Shown one piece after another: positions 6,082 to 8,668 of a stretch of 8,668 bases of DNA (position 1 is its first letter; each line of letters begins with the position of its first letter). A program made the translations under genes and the position numbers. This stretch comes from Armatimonadota bacterium (GTDB lineage: Bacteria; Cloacimonadota; Cloacimonadia; Cloacimonadales; TCS61). Where the stretch lies: positions 1 through 8,668 of the forward strand of contig JAUWNO010000070.1 of NCBI GenBank assembly GCA_030612605.1. The letters are read 5' to 3'. The notes beneath the pieces were generated by a model. It did no database searches. It was not told the origin of the DNA and saw only the letters and a program-made list of their open reading frames with translations.

Positions 6082-6522
6082 TTACAAATGATTTCTAATC
6101 TGAAATTTTAAAGCTTTTAATGTCAGAGAAACATCAAGAAGAAATAATATTATAGATAAAATCAAGCAAAATATGGCGATGACAAATAGAATTAAAAAAA
6201 AAGGCTCAATATTTGTCTTTGTGAAATAACCAAGAAATAAAAGCAAAATCATTAAACTTGCTAATAGGATTGTGATGGAGATAGCTGTGATGGACGTTTG
6301 TAAAATTCTACTTCGCTTATACAAGATCGAGATTTGTTTTTCCTTGATTTCAAAATTATCTTTTCCGTCTTGCTCAAGTTCTTTGACCAGGAAACGCGAT
6401 CTATCAATAACACGACCCAGCCTGTTAGTGAATGAGAGCAGTAATAATCCCACGCCGGAAATCAAAACAATCGGTGAAATCAAAGATTGCAAAAGCTGAA
6501 TTAAATGTTGAATATTTTCCAT
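6082..6522 (-). CDS. DUF2721-type small membrane protein
   Basis: A 146-aa protein with three predicted membrane segments, at about residues 15-31, 77-99 and 107-130. The N-terminal stretch ISPIVLISGVGLLLLSF runs into TNRLGRVIDRSR (32-43), the signature I recognise for DUF2721. The region 44-76 is a charged, probably helical link on one side of the membrane. The family is of unknown function and this length is normal for it. An AAAGG lies 10-11 nt before the ATG, so the RBS is moderate. The gene sits 57 bp downstream of the AlbA_2/HATPase gene on the same strand and could share its transcript, since no T-tailed terminator lies between them. A hairpin follows just after the stop. The family call is fairly sure; nothing in the sequence says what the protein does. 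Confidence 0.8.
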   Translation of the reverse strand: MENIQHLIQLLQSLISPIVLISGVGLLLLSFTNRLGRVIDRSRFLVKELEQDGKDNFEIKEKQISILYKRSRILQTSITAISITILLASLMILLLFLGYFTKTNIEPFFLILFVIAIFCLILSIILFLLDVSLTLKALKFQIRNHL

Positions 6523-6579
6523 TTTTTATAAACCTTTATTTTAATAGCGAACAATTACGAACTGTTGTTCTTCTTGTTC

Positions 6580-8037
6580 CTAAATTTCATTTTGATTTTT
6601 ATTTAAGAAATTGTTATTTCCTTTAGTTGTTTTTAAATGCCCCATTAGTGCCCCATTAGTGCCCCTTTCGCCCCTTTGGTACGCCTTTAGAACATAATAT
6701 GTTCCTTTTCCTGTTGTTCCAATGCGATTAAAAATTTCTTTTTCTTCAAGTTTTTTCAAATCATCCGTTGATTGTCTTTTTTGTACTTTACAAAGCTCCT
6801 GGTATTCCTTATTGGTAATTTTTCCATTTTCTTTAACAAACATCGCTGCTTTGATCTGTCTTAAGTTCAACCCCTTTTTTCTTAAATCTTCCTCTGTATA
6901 AATATCTTTATAAAAATATGTTGAAAATCCACCAAACTCCTCTTTGTATTCCGGTTCAGGCAATCTATATTCTTTCAGCCATTTAACCATCCTCATTGTC
7001 CCGCTTCCATATTGCTCGATGTAACCTGCCAAATAAAGAATTTTGGCAATTAACGGATTTCGTAAATAAGATTGATGAGGTTTTTTAAGTTGCTCAATTG
7101 TTATACCTTCAGGTAATCCACCCGGATTAGAAAACCAGATATGATCATTATAAACTTTTATAACAATGAAATTTGCAATATTAAAATAATCTCTATGAGT
7201 CAGGGCGTTTAACAAAGCTTCCCGGATAGCAGGTAACGGATAATCCCAGACATCCTCTCTTTCTATTCCTTTTATTTCATAACGGACATTTATAAGTTGT
7301 TTTATTATTTTTAGAGATTCCTCAAATTGTTGCATCAGATTTCCTTTAATCCATTTATCATCGATTATTGTGATTTCTGTTTTAAATCGACCTATTCGGA
7401 TACAAAGATTGATAAAATGCCTTTGGGGATTTTTACTAAATAGAAGAATTGCGCCATTAGTCAGTTTTCCATCAACAAGAAGCTCCAACTTTTCTAAAAT
7501 TACTTCGATTGGCTCATTTAATGATACATCAATAAGCCTATTATTCTTTACTGCACGCTGTATGAAATTTCTAACAGTGTCGGTATCTATCTCTTCCCAA
7601 GAAAAATCACCGACTATTGAATCCCAAGGATTAGATCTCAAAAGAAGTGCTTTGAGTTTTTCCTGATTCATTTCTCTGGTTGTATTTCCAACTCGCTCAT
7701 AATAACGACCTTCATAAGAAACAAGATAACTTGAATGAATAACTCTAAAGGCGATAATCCGTTTTTCTTCTATTTCTATCACCTCGATTTCAGGATAGAT
7801 CGAAAGCTTATTTACGATCCGGTTAGTTAGATCTTCAAGAAAATTACTTGTCGCTTTGATGCCAACCGGAATTCCTTTTTTATTAACACCGAGTAGAACT
7901 ATTCCACCCTTCGTGTTCGAAAAAGCAGAAAATGTTGTAAAAAAGGATTTATTTGGTAACGCTTTAAACTCTAAAATGTCTGTTTCTCCCGATTCAAACA
8001 TTTTTTTTAATTCATTTTTTTTATGATAAAACTCCAT
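6580..8037 (-). CDS. AlbA_2 (Schlafen-type) + HATPase_c_4 + winged-helix protein, COG2865 type
   Basis: 485 aa. Residues about 15-130 form the AlbA_2 domain (EFKA 23-26, AFSNTKGG 38-45, then GVN 50-52), a nucleic-acid-binding or nuclease-like fold. Residues about 265-375 form the HATPase_c_4 domain: REALLNALTHRDY (272-284) gives the N-box with Glu273, Asn277 and HRD; SNPGGLPEGI (303-312) is the ATP-lid side; GSGTMRM (344-350) is a further glycine motif. Residues about 388-450 are a winged helix. Databases often call the family a RecG-like helicase or transcriptional regulator; there are no helicase motifs here. The final ~30 residues are Gly/Thr/Asn-rich and coded by an 11-bp tandem repeat. 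The start has AAAGGA about 7-8 nt upstream. Its likely role is ATP-dependent regulation or genome defence; it is typically an accessory gene. Confidence 0.85.
   Translation of the reverse strand: MEFYHKKNELKKMFESGETDILEFKALPNKSFFTTFSAFSNTKGGIVLLGVNKKGIPVGIKATSNFLEDLTNRIVNKLSIYPEIEVIEIEEKRIIAFRVIHSSYLVSYEGRYYERVGNTTREMNQEKLKALLLRSNPWDSIVGDFSWEEIDTDTVRNFIQRAVKNNRLIDVSLNEPIEVILEKLELLVDGKLTNGAILLFSKNPQRHFINLCIRIGRFKTEITIIDDKWIKGNLMQQFEESLKIIKQLINVRYEIKGIEREDVWDYPLPAIREALLNALTHRDYFNIANFIVIKVYNDHIWFSNPGGLPEGITIEQLKKPHQSYLRNPLIAKILYLAGYIEQYGSGTMRMVKWLKEYRLPEPEYKEEFGGFSTYFYKDIYTEEDLRKKGLNLRQIKAAMFVKENGKITNKEYQELCKVQKRQSTDDLKKLEEKEIFNRIGTTGKGTYYVLKAYQRGERGTNGALMGHLKTTKGNNNFLNKNQNEI
6639..6665. repeat. 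11-bp direct tandem repeat within the 3' end of the AlbA_2 gene
   Basis: GCCCCATTAGT occurs at 6639-6649 and again at 6650-6660, followed by a partial third unit GCCCC (6661-6665) and another G-C rich run. On the coding strand it encodes the GTNGALMGH part of the tail. Because 11 is not a multiple of 3, gain or loss of a unit shifts the frame. Confidence 0.8.
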
Positions 8038-8194
8038 TTTAGTAATCCTTTATTTATAAATTTCAGTTTGAGACAAAGAAATCAAAAGAATATGAAAATT
8101 TCAAAATTAATTTTATTCTTGTTCCAAAATTTAATTTGAGAATATAATTGAAGTAGAAATGAGGAGAATCGCTTTCGCAGAATTCCTTTTTTAA

Positions 8195-8668
8195 TCAAAA
8201 CAACTCCATCTGGCTTTCTTTCTTCTCTTTCAAACAAAAATAATTTTTCCTGTTTTTCCGCTTCTTCTCGATAAAATCCAATCCGGATAATATTTTAGAA
8301 AAATTCTGCGGTTCGATTCTTAATTTCAGTTTCTCGATGATTTCTTCAATTGTAAGAGATTTCGTGCAAAGAAGTTCTTTCAATCTTGTTTGCAGATAAG
8401 ATGTTTCTTCATTTAAAATATTTCCTTTAGAATCGACCGGTTTTGCACCTGCTAAAATCAGAAGTTCATTCGCATTTCTTTCATCTTTTCCCGGTTTACG
8501 AACATAAATATTCCGTTCTTTTCTCAAACCATCGAGAACGCCCGACCAGGTTCCGCCTTTGGAATCAGATTCTGCTGCGTAAATAGTTTTAGCGAGTCCG
8601 TAAATATAAACATTCCTGCTCATTGCCAATCCTGCTGACCAGGGAACTTTGGGATGAAATGTGCTCAA
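8195..8668 (-). CDS. DprA/Smf-like Rossmann (SLOG) protein, N-terminus beyond the window
   Basis: 157 codons are open to the right edge. The leftmost visible codon is TTG, but an internal position in a longer gene fits better, because the fragment starts in the middle of the DprA fold. LSTFHPKVPWSAGLAMSRNVYIYGLA aligns with the DprA segment that runs up to its RNR-i-i-s-GLS motif. AAESDSKGGTWSGVLDGL follows like the DprA E-A-x-x-SGSL-T stretch, then NIYVRKPG like its VFALPG. The GGTW form marks the divergent standalone DprA-like branch rather than the competence DprA. Classic DprA binds single-stranded DNA and loads RecA. Residues about 88-145 resemble a winged helix, as in DprA C-termini. 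The protein ends QMELF, like a bacterial sliding-clamp-binding pentapeptide. A 157-bp AT-rich gap with no clear terminator separates it from the next gene. Confidence 0.7.
   Translation of the reverse strand: MSTFHPKVPWSAGLAMSRNVYIYGLAKTIYAAESDSKGGTWSGVLDGLRKERNIYVRKPGKDERNANELLILAGAKPVDSKGNILNEETSYLQTRLKELLCTKSLTIEEIIEKLKLRIEPQNFSKILSGLDFIEKKRKNRKNYFCLKEKKESQMELF

Noticed and set aside
6549..6570. GAACAA/TTGTTC inverted repeat between the AlbA_2 and DUF2721-type genes as a terminator
   Set aside because: Only 6 AT-rich base pairs with a 10-nt loop and no T-tract on the - strand; too weak to call.
8038..8194. A promoter in the gap upstream of the AlbA_2 gene
   Set aside because: The gap is very AT-rich, so many weak -10-like strings occur; the best TTGATT ... 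TATAAA pair is spaced 21 nt apart, too far for a confident call.
8195..8668. Treating the right-edge gene as complete, starting at TTG (8668)
   Set aside because: The visible protein begins in the middle of the DprA Rossmann fold, so the TTG is most likely an internal leucine codon and the gene continues outside the window.

Overview
The window is AT-rich and looks like a bacterium of the FCB group, most plausibly Candidatus Cloacimonadota or a close relative. Two large secreted proteins, plus the tail of a third, end in the 'NYPNPFNPSTTI ... SSGIYFYEM ... KKMILMK' module. This is the Por-secretion-tail / FlgD-Ig-like C-terminal domain that is abundant in those phyla. The taxon is inferred from protein style only.

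Left half (1-4831, + strand): a tandem array of at least three paralogous secreted proteins. Only the last 28 codons of the first copy are inside the window. The other two (366-2510 and 2717-4831) are full length, at 714 and 704 aa. Each has a signal peptide, a long body of unknown family carrying one Asp-box and one DxDxDG calcium-loop-like motif, and the C-terminal sorting-type domain. The non-coding DNA is duplicated with the genes. Every copy is followed by the same two-hairpin 3' module: a CACAAAG/CTTTGTG hairpin, then an AGCGGTTAAC terminator. The two full copies are preceded by the same A-tract + CTTTACAAAT block and an AAGGAGG ribosome-binding site.

Junction (4832-4982): it holds an imperfect palindrome, a GAAT-rich low-complexity stretch and the third copy of the 3' module. 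The terminator hairpin of that module also contains the last codons and the stop of the convergent radical SAM gene, so one hairpin can serve both strands.

Right half (4983-8668, all - strand). In transcription order from the right edge the genes are: a DprA/Smf-type Rossmann (SLOG) protein cut by the window edge, with a C-terminal QMELF that resembles a sliding-clamp-binding peptide; an AlbA_2 (Schlafen-type) plus HATPase_c_4 plus winged-helix protein of the COG2865 type; a small DUF2721-type membrane protein; and a radical SAM protein of the COG0731 (TYW1-like) type with a C-terminal winged helix. Gaps are 157, 57 and about 150 bp. The last gap is filled by a GC-rich, inverted-repeat-bounded element unlike the surrounding DNA. 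Nothing here proves a shared pathway. DprA-like and AlbA_2/HATPase proteins both occur often in accessory or defence-type neighbourhoods, so what lies beyond the right edge matters. No rRNA, tRNA, transposase or CRISPR array was seen.
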